From contig JADWOT020000001.1 in assembly GCA_036345935.2 (NCBI GenBank), forward strand, positions 14,358,295-14,422,294: DNA of 64,000 bases, in the 5' to 3' direction. How positions within the stretch are numbered: position 1 is the first letter of the stretch; each line of letters starts with the position of its first letter. The notes below the pieces were generated by a model. The model was given only the letters and a program-made list of their open reading frames with translations. It had not been told where the DNA came from and made no database searches. A program made the position numbers and the translations under genes. The DNA comes from Taenia hydatigena (lineage: Eukaryota; Platyhelminthes; Cestoda; Cyclophyllidea; Taeniidae). This document shows, piece after piece, positions 36,542 to 50,199 of the stretch.

Positions 36542-39160
36542 AGTTTAAAAGCACCTCTTTTGATTGTCGTCTCCTGTTTCCTATTTCTGTCAGCATTTAT
36601 CGCTCTTAACTCACTCATTCATAACATAAAATGCCCAGCAACTTGATTTCAATTTTCATTCAGTGTTTACAAAGCCATTCATTTGTACAATTATTATCTT
36701 TGTATTCATGCACTAATTACGGTTAGAATACGGTTAGTTGGGTTTTGTCTGCTAGATTATGCATTGATTCTTCTGATTAAGTCATTTGGTGGACTTTGTT
36801 ATAAACTGCCTGACAGTCTTTCTCGGACTAATCACGTGCTTTAAGATTGCCTTAAGATTTTCCCGATTGTAGGTTACAATGCTTATGTGCACAGCATCTC
36901 CATCGCTGAGGCAGGTGGTTGGGTTGTCAATGTTGGAAAGGGTTCATTTGTTCTAGGCGCACGTAAGTACCTCTTACCCAGTCGATTCCGATGCAGTTGT
37001 CTAGTCTGTTGGATCTATCAGTGAGTTCGCCCAATTCGTAGGCAATACTAGCCACAGACAAGGCGATTGTTTCGGTTGTTTGGAATTCTTTTTCCTTGTG
37101 CATGTGATCGAATAGTGAAGGGAACTTCATAATTCTTTACTTTGACTAGCAAACATGAAGCTGCTGAGATTCCGCCTTTTTCTCTTGATGACGTCAAGGA
37201 TCACATTCTCCTCACATTCATCCTGTCTAACAAAGTCAATTAAAGATCGCGCAAACGCAATCTAATCACAATAAAACGAGATTCTAAATGCTAAATTTGC
37301 CTCTTCTGGCCTTTTTCCTTTCTGCATTGTTTCCTAACTTTGTCACTAAACTAATTAGCAATTTTAAATATTTTGATGTGAATCTTTATAACGTTTCCTT
37401 GCTCTTTTAGGCAAGTCCTTGTTCGCGCGTTTACGACCGCAGTTATTCATAGGCATCGACATCCTACAAAGTGTGTTTAGAGATTCGAAGCTCTACCTCA
37501 GACGAACTTTCGCACTGCAGTAGACATATGTTATAGAATCCTCCCAAGTGACACTAATTGAGCGATTAAAGTACCTACTGCAGATATAACATCACAAAGC
37601 GGATAGACATTTAATCATTTTGTATACAGCTACTGAGAAATCCATTCACTATTGCATTAATCGCACAATCATGCCTAATCAATGACTAAGTTTTGCTCAG
37701 CCACACCCCAATTGGAACTCATTTGCACCGCCTTTCCCCTTGCATCGTAGCTGCCCCCCACAATCTTTCTTCCATTCATCCACAGTTTCATTCTTCTCTT
37801 CATTCACTCATCCATCCTATTATGTGTGCATGCCTACGAATCCAATCACGTGGTATTCGAGTTAATTTCGATTACCTTCCTTTTATACTTCTTCTCATAG
37901 TTATAGGTTCACTTTTCTATTTTCTCCCCCCCACTCTGCTTTTAAATTCTTGTTGCAATTGTCTATGCAGCTGCAAATGCAATCAACGAGGCTGCATTTC
38001 ACACAACATTAAAAGAGTTGCACGCATTAGTCTTTTATTGACACTGTGGGTTTCTCCCTGACCTCAATACCCACTACTGCCTCCAACGTCACTGCTTTTT
38101 CCATTAGCACTACCTATTTCGAAACAGTAATTTGCACTTTATTCTGAACAATAATTTTGACTACGCACAAATGAGAAGAGGTCACGTGGTAGCACCATTG
38201 AGGCACCTAAAATAGCCTTGATGTGTGAGTTTGGACTTTGTGTTTGAATTACCTGCCGCACAAAGCAAAATCGTGGAAAAGGCTTTAAGGCAGTTCTAAT
38301 CTCTGACCCATCAATGGCATCCAAACTCCTGAAAATCTCAATGCGCCAAAAAAATGCAGACAACCCTATAAATGCTCATTGAATGCCTATACAAGCACAA
38401 GCTCTGTGGTTAACAATCCACTTCTTCCGATTCTTTAGACCTTGTTTGAGGCAGTAATTATTAGAGGGCTTTGTAATGCCGACGGTCAAAGAAATCTCCA
38501 AGTTGACTTTGAAGGGTTCACTGTTTTGTGTTGGCTTCATTTTCAACCACATGACTGGCTACTGTACGAAAATCTACTATGTGCCCTACAGTTCTATGCT
38601 CCAGATGCTCGCAAGCAACTTGTAGAGCATCTGTCCTACGGCATGTAGAAGATATTTATAACACCCTCAATTGCCGCTTAAGGTGAAGATTATTAAATCC
38701 CCACGCCGAGTCAAACAGCCTTCCTGATGACAATTCTTCCAGGAACCTGTATGTTAACGAATGCGATTAGCCTACTTCAATGAACTCTGTCAGGCATACT
38801 TCACAGTGGTTATTGAACTCCCAACATGTGCCATCTTCAAATTTGCGGAGGGAAGGAATCTGATACGTTCCCATGGAATTTAAGGCAACACTGACGACAA
38901 ATGCGGCAATATTAAGATTCGTGACGATAAGCTGTATAAGCCTATGTGAGCACCGCAATTATCTATTCAAGCTGCATTTTTGTGAAGCACTTGCAAAGGG
39001 TTGTTATGTGAGGTGGAGAAATAAGAATTGAGATGAAATTTGTAAATTTTTACATTGACCGGCAAATGCGGAACTGCTGAGAATCTGTCTTCTTCTGCCA
39101 AGGAATAAGTGCCACGTCGAAAATGACGCTTTAGCACTTTGAAGGTGATGGCGTTCCCTT
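36400..39160. repeat. segmental duplication B plus A, copy
   Basis: Direct counterpart of 50,200-52,250 about 13-14 kb away. Landmarks are CGACATCCT-CAA-GTGTGTTT, TGTGTGCATGCCTACGAATCCAA, a C-rich stretch near 37,925 and the A-type block from 38,140. The part 36,700-37,200 is also shared with 54,850-55,200 and 62,450-62,800. No intact gene. Confidence 0.65.
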
Positions 39161-39694
39161 TATAAAAGCAAGAAGTGGAAAAACCTTAACTATTTGATCA
39201 CTGCGAGTTGTGAGTATACAAACGGTTTATAGCCTTTGCACACATAATTCCTTCCTCCTTAACCATGGGTTACAAAGTAAGGGTGTCAAAAACGAAGCCG
39301 ATTTTTTCATCAATGTTGGTCATGCTACCAAAAGATACTGTCGCTAATATTATGGACATCCTTAAAAAAGCCTTCGACAGTCAGATGGTTTTCCTGCCAA
39401 ACAACAAAGGAAGAAATGCAAATTGCGCCCACGGCTGCCTTTTGGTTAGGCAATCACACGCGCATTAAACGCATTAACAAAGAGGGATACGATCTTTAAA
39501 GCGTTCCAAAATATCAGGCAGTTACGGACAAAACTGGGCATTGTATTATTTACTTCAATTTTCTATCATGCATTTATGAACTCACTTCTCAGATGCAGAT
39601 TACCGCGACAAAGAATAAAAGAGAGAAATTCACAGATAAATGCGCCATGCATGTGCATTGTACCGTTGTCATCGAATTACTACAATGTTTGGCA

Positions 39695-39850
39695 TGGACG
39701 GCTTCGACAAGGCCCTCTGGAATGCTTCATGCATCTTGACGTATAATCTATCCTGCTGGTGGACATGCCACCAATGAAATGGCATATTCATCACCATGTC
39801 GGAGGCATTCCAGTAGGCCCCTTAGCAAATGAGCACTGCCAGTGGTGAAG
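39695..39850 (-). pseudogene. relic of the F-box-like gene (3' end)
   Basis: The minus strand reads HWWHVHQQDRLYVKMHEAFQRALS. It aligns with SWWRVWRLHRREGLYVNLHKAF and QWALS near the C-terminus of the gene at 47,017-47,983. A stop lies a few codons upstream of the matching part and nothing of the F-box region was found, so this is a fragment. It is useful because it shows which frame of the 47-kb gene is the ancestral one. Confidence 0.6.
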
Positions 39851-40079
39851 AGACCACCTAAAACCAGAATGAGTAAAGCGACAAAACCTTAGCGCTTTCA
39901 TCCGCATTAATTTGAGTGTAATTATGTCCTTTTTTTGCGTAACAAAGAAGCACAATTTTTATTCCAGCTATTGCTTTTTCTTCAGTTTTTAACTGATTCT
40001 CATCTTGACGCTTCCTAAGCGACAAAAACTATTTAAATATCATGTTTTCTTGACTTTTCTAAGTTATTTATTCCGTTCT

Positions 40080-40560
40080 AGCACAAAACTGAAATTATAT
40101 TAAAATCTCACACAAAAACTCGTCACTAATGAGTTAAAAAGCGGTTTAAGTTGTAGTTTTACAGTACTTGAAGGTAACAGCAATGCTCTACCTCCCAGTC
40201 GCTAACATCGTTTACACTCCTCATTGCATCATGTGCCCAAGGACATTTGTTCATCAAGATGGCCATCGAATGGGATGAACCAAGGATCAGAGATCCAACT
40301 GCTAATAGATACGCCAAATCGTCTGAGGGTAGTAGAACTCAGCATCTTCTTAGATATCAGTGGAACATTCCCGAGCTCCAAGCAGACCAGCAATGACTAC
40401 TAATTAAGTGGTTAAGGGATCAATTTGAAGTCACCGTGAGAGATGTATTAATTTTGCTCACTCTCTGGTGAATGTGAGGGCTCAAATAACGATAACCCAA
40501 ATTAATGTTTGCTAATCCGGACAACCTATGCACTTGCATTCATGTAATTTTTTGCTTTAA
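40080..40560. repeat. dispersed repeat G, copy 1
   Basis: Direct match to 45,030-45,500: CACACAAAAA-TCGTCA, ATGAG-TA-AAACG, AATGACT-CT-ATTAAGTG and GTGAGAG/GTTAGAG-AG-TA landmarks in order. Non-coding. Confidence 0.6.
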
Positions 40561-40599
40561 TTATTACATCCTTGTAATTAATCGCTTCCGTGTCTGCCC

Positions 40600-43500
40600 A
40601 TCCAAGTTCCGAGCCACATTTGCATCAACCGAATGCAGTTTTCGTACCACCTTCTCTAAATTCACGTCAAAAATCTTGCACCTTCCAAGATTTTTGAAAA
40701 TGCGAATTTTAATTTTAGAAAATGAAGTTGGCGTAACGACAAGGTGAAGATATGTGACGGAGACTCAGACATCTCCAGCGTATAAGATGAAACCGAGTTT
40801 AACCTCTTTGGAAAGTAAAGGACCACTTTGCTGCCTCGAAAGTGTCTGCACCTTCCTGCTTAGATATAGTCATTGGCTTGAGAAAGTTGGCAACGTAGCC
40901 ATGTTCACGACGCAATTAATGCGCTTTACAATGCCATTTTCCTGATAAGAAAACGCTCAACACACGTCAAAACGTAAGGAAAAGCAATAGTAAACACAAC
41001 ATTTCAAGGCAGTGAAGTTCCCGTTCAAAATTACTTGTGACAAAACGCAGGCTGCATTTGCATTAGGTCGGTAGCATATTAGCAAATTGAGCACCGCACG
41101 TTAAGTTAATTTGTTTATCTGATGCTCGCCATGTCATGCATTCCGTTGTTGCTCAGTGGAAGACAAAGGCGCCGTCAATATCCTCTACACTTTCAAGAGC
41201 AGCATACGACTGCGTGTGTGATTAATCTAGGAAAGAACCTCTTAGTTAGGAAACATCAGCTGTTACGTTTTTGCTTTAAGTTATTAAAAAGTAGGCATCC
41301 TGACGCAGTCAAAGTTAGGCACATGCACAGTCCTATAAATAGAGCATTAACACTAAATGATTTCTCTGTTGTTTATGCACAAAATCAAAGTGAGAATAGA
41401 CTGCGTCACCACTTTTCTCCTATTTGAGAGGAAACAGTTTGGTATGAAGTTGTGTAAAAGCAACCTGCCACCCATTATCCGCATTTCCACATAACAAAAG
41501 AGTCGCAAAGAACGCTCACGACAGCCTTTGTATTAATTAGCTACATCAAAAGTGAAAATGCTCTTTTGTTAAAGAGTAACCTTTTTCACCTGGTTTTGGG
41601 TATATACGGACGACATTAGCGCATCACAATCCTTTTTACATCCTAATACAATGTATGCAAAAAATCCTCATCTTAATCGTAAAGAAACGCCATATTCTCT
41701 ATTAACTGGATGGTGAGAAGTTGAATGGAGCCAATCGCTACCTACCCCTCCCCGATTAACACATAACTGAATGCAATTTGATCACTTTAGTAGACTTTGA
41801 TGGGATCGGAATTCAAACCCGAATGGCCAGGCATCGTATGGGTTTTACTACAGCGTGTAGTGTCCTCTATCATTTGCAATAGCAAACAATTGGAAGGTGG
41901 GCATAAATCACGCTGCATAAGACGGAATGAGTATCACGCTGGTGGGCATAAGGTCGCAAACCATCCCGCTGTTAAAGAGACTTTCGTGCGGTGGCGTCAA
42001 TGGAATCACTCTAACCACGAGATCCCCTATTTGACCAAACGTAGCTGATGATTATGGTAGAGGAAATAATTCTGTTGCGAACACAGTCCATATCGATGAA
42101 TGCAACATGTTGGTGAATAGTACTGCAGTGGCTGTAGTCACCACTCTTTCATCTCAATTCCCTCAATTCGTTGATTTTCTACTTGTATTCTGAGGAGACA
42201 TTATTCCCATCAGTCATCGCTGTGGTCCAGCAATCTTTTGAAATGAGGTTGAAAAGCGGCGGCAACATAGTTGGGCCGAAAGTGGCGTGTGGGGATCAGG
42301 ATGAATCTAAGGGAATCTACGCCTCGTACTTACACGGAATTATCGCAGGAGAAGCGAGGCCTTAAGACGAGTAGTGGAAAGCGATAAAAAACGAACGCGA
42401 TATAAGCTGACGTACCATGTGGGGGATATAAGCCCTAGGTGCACGCGATCATTCCAGATGACTGATTCTTCCAAAGTGTGGCATTCCACTGTCCTTTACT
42501 TTACTTACGTCTCTACACCCATTCTGTGCATCAATTCGTACTAGCACTGCTTTTTTAAATTCCAGCCACGGTGAGTTATTTACTTATTCGCCTGACCACT
42601 GATATCTGTACGACATTGCCAGAGTCTTTAGGCAGTACTCACTACAAGCCCCATAATTCCCCATTCAGTTGGATTTTGCTCTTCGTTTTAATGATTGCCT
42701 TGCCAAGTCCTTAAAAGTGTCTAATGAAAAACAGCGGTAAGCAGACGCTCCTACTACTTTCCAACACCTCACCCACGGAACATAAAATCGGAGCAGTACC
42801 TCCTTGAACACTTTCTGTCAGCACGCATAAACCTTAGTCAGAGCTCTAACTCGCGTTCTTGAATGTTCCTCAACATCCCTTTATTACTCCGCCTCCTTTT
42901 GCATCTAACTCACACGAAAGAATGAAAACGAATGCTAACTCAAAGCAATGCATACATTTAGTGCATCCACTACGCCTTCTGTGTGTCTATTGCCTCTGCG
43001 TTGTCATAGTGTTTCATTGTTCAGGATACAGAAACGGTGGTCATTTGACATGTGTGTACCGGTGGCAATTTCCTTACCCACTTTAACTTATCCTATTTAG
43101 CATCGTCATCTCTTAAGAGGTTTTAGTGCCAGAAGGAGAGCATATTGATGGCTCTTTGGCAAAAGGATTACTGATGCGCTCTACTGAAACAGCAAAGTGA
43201 AAATGGACATAAAAGTCGCAAGTTTCTATAAACTTTACCCGCACGCATTGCAAATCGTGGGTAGTATCGCATGATACTTTGCAGTCATGCACACAGAGAA
43301 AGGGTCATTACCAAGAAGGTAGTTGTTGTTGGTTTATAGATCGGTCCAATGGACTTCATTCCTTCCCTCTTACCGATGGGAGATGACCCTTAACATTTGA
43401 TTGCACGCGTCAGGAGTTGTCAGACCTTCACAGTTGTGTCTCGACCTTGTCACAGTTCATGGAAGACATTTTATTTTGCACTTCATCCTCCATTTTCCTT

Positions 43501-45000
43501 ATTCATCAAAATTGTTGGAGAGGTTAGGACTATATTGCGATGGACAAGAACAAGAAGATGAAATAAAGTGTCTGCATTGTTATCATAAACCTGCGACATC
43601 AAATTAATTACCTTTTGAAAGAGGCGAAAAAGTCAAATGAAAATTGAGTGTCATTAAATGTTAGGCCTGGAGACGTTATAGCCTCAAAAATTTAGTAGCT
43701 AACAAAAGTACATAAAACATTTGGCTGCGGCCTTGTCCAACGGCAAGGAAAACGATGTGTTCGATAGATGTAACAAAATGTTTCATTAAATTTTAGGGCG
43801 GAGAAGGGTTATAATATCAAGTAACTTAACTTATGGCATGTGTGGAGCAGCTGGCTACGAGAAACGTAGCTGATTGTGTGGTTAGTAGGAAAGCCAGAAT
43901 AAAAGCTTACTACACAGTAAGGGTCGACTTAACTATCCCCTATGGGTCTGTAGCGGAGCTGATTTCGGTTCACAAAGAGTTCTCAAAAGCATTTAGGGAG
44001 GACTTGTGACCGAGAATTTGATTAGGAAGTTATTTTATGGTTCGTGGGTGAAGGCAGAAAAGATGGCCGCACTGGTGGATGAGAGGTTGCGCAAAAAATT
44101 ATGACAACCAAGAATGACTGCCACATCCGGCGCACATACACCGAATGGGCAGCAGTAGGCACCTTTTGTGCACCTTTGCTGTCGAATCATGTGTAGTTTG
44201 TGAGAAATTTTTGTTTTTTGATTCAATGCAGCCAATGGTAAACGATCGAATCCGCCCTTGTCAATCCATTCTTAAGATCTCTTGCAAGTCAAGATGAGGT
44301 GACAGTCTCCCTCGGTGTCCTTGGCGTCGATGATGCTAAGGATTCCTCTACTGAGATACATGGACAGGGTGGCAAACTGCATTTTGTCGTAGAAACGAAG
44401 GAAGAAATGAAGAGATAGGAAGTTTTTTCTCGAGCTTACACCCTGTGTCGGTCCTAGAATTGACAACTTAACTTGACGCCTTCAAGAACATTCCTCTAAT
44501 TCTCTGCCAACCACGTAGAAGGTGTCATCTTCCTTAAAGTCCTCCTTTTTCCTCATATCTGCAGTTAGACTACCATTTTTCGGCTTTGACAATAGCATTC
44601 TGTTTTACAAACACGCAATTCTTCTAAAGATTAAGTCAAGGCGTGTGCTCGTTTAAATTGAATGAGTTGCTTTTTCCACTTTTGGAAGTAAAGTGCACAA
44701 AACGGACCAAAGCATAGCGATTATTGGGCTTTCTCGACTTGCACAAACAGCGATCAGGCAACAATTCCAAGGACAAATTTTACTCCAATCAAAGGTTACT
44801 TTGCAAATTTGGTTAATGTGGCGGACTTTGTGTGGGTGGAATTCTGCTTAACTTGGGCCTTCAAAAAAGGTTCACTTGCGGCAAGACCGTAGTCCAAGTA
44901 AGTGCCTTAGTCTTTACAAAGCTTTTTTGCACCCACAAACAACAAGAATAGGATGAGTCATTTTGGATCATAATCACATGCCATAACAATGCCTGTAAAG
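40600..45000. other. non-coding stretch
   Basis: No supported gene. Frames up to about 100 codons (41,122-41,427 plus; 41,797-42,048 plus) carry no recognisable motif. Confidence 0.4.
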
Positions 45001-45029
45001 AAATACACAAAAGCAGCACAAAATTTGGT

Positions 45030-45500
45030 CCGCTTTACCAAAACTCGCAATTGACGTAAAGGCTCACACAAAAATGCGTCAATAATGAGCTATAAACGAT
45101 TATAGCTGTCACAATTTAGCACGTAGGATTAACCTGCACTTCCCACGAGTACATGCGCCTTCAATTTTGTATTCATAAAAGTGATAACTGAGTAAGATAT
45201 GCCAGAGACCAGAGAATGGACTGTTGTTAGATATAGCAAGTTGTACAAGGGCAATGAAAATCAGCATCATGTAAAATATCAGCTGTGTTTATACAAGCTC
45301 TAAGGAGACTGGAAATGACTGCTGATTAAGTGATTGAGGACTCGAGTCCAAGTCACTGTTAGAGAAGTAGTAAGCCTGTTCACCCTCTGATGTATGCGAG
45401 AGGTCGGCTAACGGTGAACCGCAATTACTGATTGCCAACCCAAATCCATACGCATTTGCATTAAAATAAAACTTCAACTGTCACATGCTCTTAGTGATTC
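45030..45500. repeat. dispersed repeat G, copy 2
   Basis: See 40,080-40,560. A short CACTA tandem (about five units) follows near 45,621-45,638. Confidence 0.55.
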
Positions 45501-46712
45501 GGCAGGTGTAAAAGCGTTATCTTGAAGTGTCGTAATTCCACGTCCAACACCAATGCGCGTAAATGAAATCATTTTTCTAAGGCTTTGTAAAAATCTACAG
45601 AATGGAATCTAGCCCATGCACTACACTACACTACATTACTGTGGAATAGTGGAATTGCATGTTTATTCCATTCGCACTCCTTTATGACACCGCTACTGGA
45701 ACCTCAAGTAACCAGACGTTGGAAGACTTGTTGAACTAAGGCCTATCCTCTGATGAAATGAATAGAATATTGTTGCCATGCCGTTGATTTGATCTCTTGG
45801 GCTTCATTGGCGTGCTGCTCATTGCAGCCACGAAATAATTGAATCTTCGGAAGAAAGGCTAAATTAGACACCGCTGCACAAGCAGAAAACCGATACGTCA
45901 TGCATCTTGCCTAGCAAATGGATTCGCAAATATATTGCAGGTGATGCCTCATACAACAGCGGCTGAAGTTAATTGCGCGAGTCGTAGGTATCTGCACTGT
46001 AATTGGCTCTCCACATTTGTCTGCTAAAACGCTCTTTTGAGGAAGAGTCCTTGCATACGTAATCACTTATCTAGCAGCCCTGCTAAACACAAATGGATCC
46101 AAGAAGAAGGATTCGGATTGCGATGACCTCGTTTTCATTTGACTCCAAATACGTTGAGCCACTCTGTAGTTAGGACCAAAATCTTTTACCCCCGCTATGG
46201 GTATTACACCTAACCAAGTCCTTTCATAATGATTTGGTGATGTGCTTTAACCAGGAGGCATTCTGCTGCAAATTCACTGTTACCTTTAATCACACAGCCT
46301 CAATCGTTTGATGCCTTTATCGCCAAGGGATTCGGCATGGAAATTTTTTTTACGCATACAAGTACTTGCACGTTTTTCTCAAACTTCTATCCACCAGCTT
46401 TCACTAATTATCGCTGTAGTCAACCTCTCCCTTAAGTTTTTCCACACCTCGTATGTGACCTTATTGTGGACCGCGGTTAACTCATCCGTAACACCACAGA
46501 AGCTGACTGGCTGGATATCTGGCCAACTAGCTCCTCGTCAAACGTTAGTGACAGAACCGCAACGCCCATCTGCTTCAATTCATTTGTATCCCCAGTACCA
46601 TAAAGTTGTGATCCAAACGAGTCAACATGCATGGTGAGTCATTCGGTGATTCACGTCTCCCGTTGAGGTTGTTTCGTCTACGTAGGAGAATGAGGAAGCA
46701 GAAGTAAGCACC

Positions 46713-46718
46713 TTTATT
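46713..46718 (-). promoter_or_regulatory. possible polyadenylation signal of the F-box-like gene
   Basis: AATAAA on the minus strand, about 300 nt after the stop codon at 47,017. Position is plausible, but the motif is common in AT-rich DNA. Confidence 0.3.
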
Positions 46719-47016
46719 GGGCAAAGTGGTTGGGGGCAAATGTGAATGTCGAAGCGTGACTCTAAGTGTTTCAAGCTGGATTCAAGTGAAAGGGTAAAAA
46801 CTATTAGGCGTCTTATTAATCCCTTTAACACCCTATCATGTATTTATAAAAAATATCGCAGACACAGCGAACCGCGACAAAGAAATGGGGAAGAGAAGTC
46901 ATTAATTAGCAAGGAATTGGTATAAGCCGATCAAAAACTGATAGAGTCAAAGTGCATGTGCTTTCCATATCCAATCCCCCTCCACGTGAATGCGGCAAGG
47001 CATTGTAGCCAGACCG

Positions 47017-47983
47017 CTAGCTGTGGCATTGGCTGACATCTTCAGTGTTGGTAACGAAAAGTTGCGACAAGGCCCACTGGAACGCTTTATGCAGATTAAC
47101 GTACAATCCCTCCCGTCGGTGGAGACGCCACACTCTCCACCAACTGCATGGCCTAACACCCATTGCAGATTCTCTACTTGGCTCCGTCCCACAAGTGCCC
47201 TTGTCCAGCTTGTTAAGACTGGTCACAAGACACTCAAAATGATCACATGTAAATGGTGGTTTTTCTGTCTGCTCCGAATTCTCATCCAGGACGAGTAGCA
47301 ATGGAGGGCAACGTGTCACATCGGAGGCGATGTGAGTGATAATGGTCATGAGACGCTTCAATGCATATGGCAGACAGTGCCTACTATGACATTGCAACGC
47401 GGAATCCATCCCAAACATCACGAAACGAAATCGGTAAATGGCGCTAATGTCGAGAAGTGCATATTCTTGCTCACTTTCTTCGCCATCCAAAATATAGTCG
47501 CCAGTACTTTCACTGTAAGCAGAAGTATTTTCATATAGACGCTGCCCACGCTCATCAGTCCATTCCATTAGACTGTTTTCAAAGGCTTCGATAAAATCTG
47601 AAATATTTTCACCATCAAACACCAAATAGGGAAACAATCCCTTTGATTTGGGTGGCATTCGGCCCACACACCTGGTGCAGGCTTGGCAATTCTGTTGGTA
47701 GTATTGTATAGCCTTGCAAAAAAGCATCTTTTTCTGACCCTGTCTTTGTCACTGACTCAGTCTCTGCACCATCCGTCACTGTAAATGTGCGATACAGCAA
47801 GCGACAAAGCGTTGCGTCCACCCACTCCATGCGTCTCACGTACTTACGTAGGATCCCTTTGACAATGTGAAAATCGAGAAGCGACTTCATGTTAGGCATT
47901 GCCTCGCTTATATTGATAGTGTCCGCGCCATCGAGGTATTCACAGATTTTAATTTTCACAATTGCTGGAAGCCCCTCCATCAT
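47017..47983 (-). pseudogene. F-box-like protein gene, single exon, one frameshift
   Basis: On the minus strand the frame starts MMEGLPAIVKIKICEYLDGA and continues with DTINISEAMPNM. This fits the F-box consensus (LP, hydrophobic spacing, YLDGxD), the motif that binds SKP1 in SCF ubiquitin ligases. The first frame covers about 90 residues. A second frame then carries the protein on for about 230 residues (MPPKSKGLFPYLVFDG, SEQEYALLDISAIYRFRFV, ALKRLMTIITHIASDV) to a stop at 47,017. The frames overlap between 47,615 and 47,727, and a run of six A/T at 47,718-47,723 is the likely site of the shift. The relic at 39.7 kb supports the second frame. No introns are evident. It could be a recently broken gene, a retrocopy or an assembly error in an otherwise intact gene of about 320 residues. 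The C-terminal part is not a repeat type I recognise. Confidence 0.65.
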
Positions 47984-47989
47984 GCGTCA

Positions 47990-50190
47990 TATACATTGCA
48001 ATCGCATCTAATGAGACTGATTTTCAAATTGTGGTGCATTCGCTAATAGCAGAATTCAGGTGAATATCTTGAGTAAACGCGCTCATGTTTCGTATCAGCG
48101 CTCACTAATAAAGGGCCTAGTATGAGTCTTCTACTGGCTGAAGCATCTTTAGCGACTTGTCCATGATGCGATAATATGAGGCCATTTTTCGTATTTTCCT
48201 AACTCAGGTGTTCATTAATTATCTTATCGTGCTGTAAGCCCATGTTTAACACAAAAACATGTAAGGGAAGAAATTTTCATAACACTTGCTTAATTGAAAC
48301 CGAAGGAAAGGAACCCAGCCTGTAAAGCATTGTTAAAATTCACTTCTGGTCATTAGACTACGCAAAAAGCAAATTGTGGAACAGCAAAAATACATGAAAG
48401 GGCATGGTTATAACTCAAAACGCATTACACGTGAATGAGCTAATGCATTGTGGCGCTAAGTGCTTTAGTCTTGGCTGCTTCGCCCCTCGATGAAGCTGGT
48501 AATTTGCAACGCAGCAATTTGGAAAGCCTCATACATGTTTACAAACATTCCACCCTGCTAGTGCAGGCAGCATACCCTCCAATAATTGTAAAGCGTGAGG
48601 CTCGCCGCAGACCCGCCGCACCTATGCAATATAATTTTGTCGAGTCTGTGAATATTGGTTATGAGGCACCCAAAATTGCCGCTCCTAAATTCCTATTAGA
48701 ATCAATGTTGACGATACTGCATATGAGGTGCTTCAATTCAAATGGAAGACTGCGTCCAACGTAGCTGTGCAGCGCAGAATCAATCATGTACGTCACACCG
48801 TCAAATGCACAGAGGGTTGAAGTCTTGAGAGACCTATGATGCTGAGCACTATCCTATGCTATATCGTTCAATGTTAAATGAATATCAAATTTAGACACGC
48901 AAGCGATTGTTTTAATCCAACCGACGCCAAAACAACAATTCTGATATAATTGCTGGCCGCGCTTATAATTTAAATCGTTGAGTGTCCATTAGAAGGACAG
49001 AGGAGGTGCCACTCCGTTATGCTATGTCCAAGAACCCTCTTTGTAACATCGAATGGCCCTGCAAAGAGCCTAACCGTCTGACTTCGATTCTGCCACTGAG
49101 TCAGCCTCTCTGCCTACAACCGCAAGTGTCGAATACAGCATGCAATAAAGTTTTGCGCCCGCTAGCTCTATTTATCTTATGTAACTGCTTACAATGGCCT
49201 TGGCAGCAAGAGACTTTAAGAACCGACTTTGCACCAAGCATCGCCTCACATATTGACGATGTCTGTGGCATCAAGGCATTTGTAAATCTCGATTCGCAGG
49301 TGCTTAGGAAGCCTCACCAACGTACACACTACAAGTTTACTAAGAGTTCGGATAAATAAAACACATAAATGAGCGCATATCTTGAATTAATGCTTGCCTT
49401 GAAGTAAGCGATTAGTCTGGCTTTGCTGCTGACAGCACAATATGATACATTTATTCTAGCCAACTGCTCTACTTGAGATTGTAATCCTTTTCTGTTCTGA
49501 GGCCTAATGGCAGCTGGTATTCGATTCGAATTTTGCTTTGGCTTTTTTTAAATGTGTAGCTAATTTACTGTTACTGGTTGTGTGATGGCAATATAGGGGT
49601 TTTTCGCTTCCTTTTTTACCTGTCGCACACATTGATACTCCTTTGTTGATAATTTCAATCAAATGCTCAATGCCTTTAAATTCCGTGCCAATTTTGATAA
49701 ACAGGGACAGTAGACAATGAGGTGCGAATCAAAATGTCATCCTTGAACTATTACAAGGTCGAGACACCACTGCGAAGGCCTGACAACACGTGGTTCGTAC
49801 ACTTATATCTCAGGGATGTCTTCTGTTGGCAAAGGCAAAGGGACAGAAATCTGGTAGAAGAACTTGCACAGTTTACTGTAGAGTGGCCATCTAACAGACG
49901 AGCGGAACCTGCCAAAGAAATGCTAAAATAATCTGAGGGTAGAACCTATTTTGATGACAAATATTCCTGTGTTCATCAGGAGCTTTGTAATGGGCTTACT
50001 GACTTCTCTATTTAGAGGCACAAATAATAACAACTTTCTGTTAATGCACTATGAAGTGCAGTTAATTTTCAACGGTAAGCTAAAAGGCGCATTAATGGCA
50101 GCAATGTTGCTCATGTAGATATTCAAGGCTTTGGGTACTTTCTTTTGTACAAAATAGCAAGCTATCACCGAGCAGCCATTTCGAATCACA
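47990..50190. other. stretch with unassigned open frames
   Basis: Two plus-strand frames, 48,450-48,764 (104 codons, no ATG at its start) and 48,982-49,359 (125 codons), look moderately protein-like but lie in different frames and show no known motif. They are not called genes. Otherwise non-coding. Confidence 0.3.
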
Positions 50191-50199
50191 ACCGCATGC

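Noticed and set aside
46947..47192. Third frame (81 codons) as the real C-terminus of the F-box-like gene
   Set aside because: The relic at 39.7 kb aligns with the other frame (WWRV...LYVNLHKAF), so only one frameshift is needed.
48450..49359. Two protein-like plus-strand frames as a gene
   Set aside because: Different frames, no ATG or splice signals that join them and no recognised motif.
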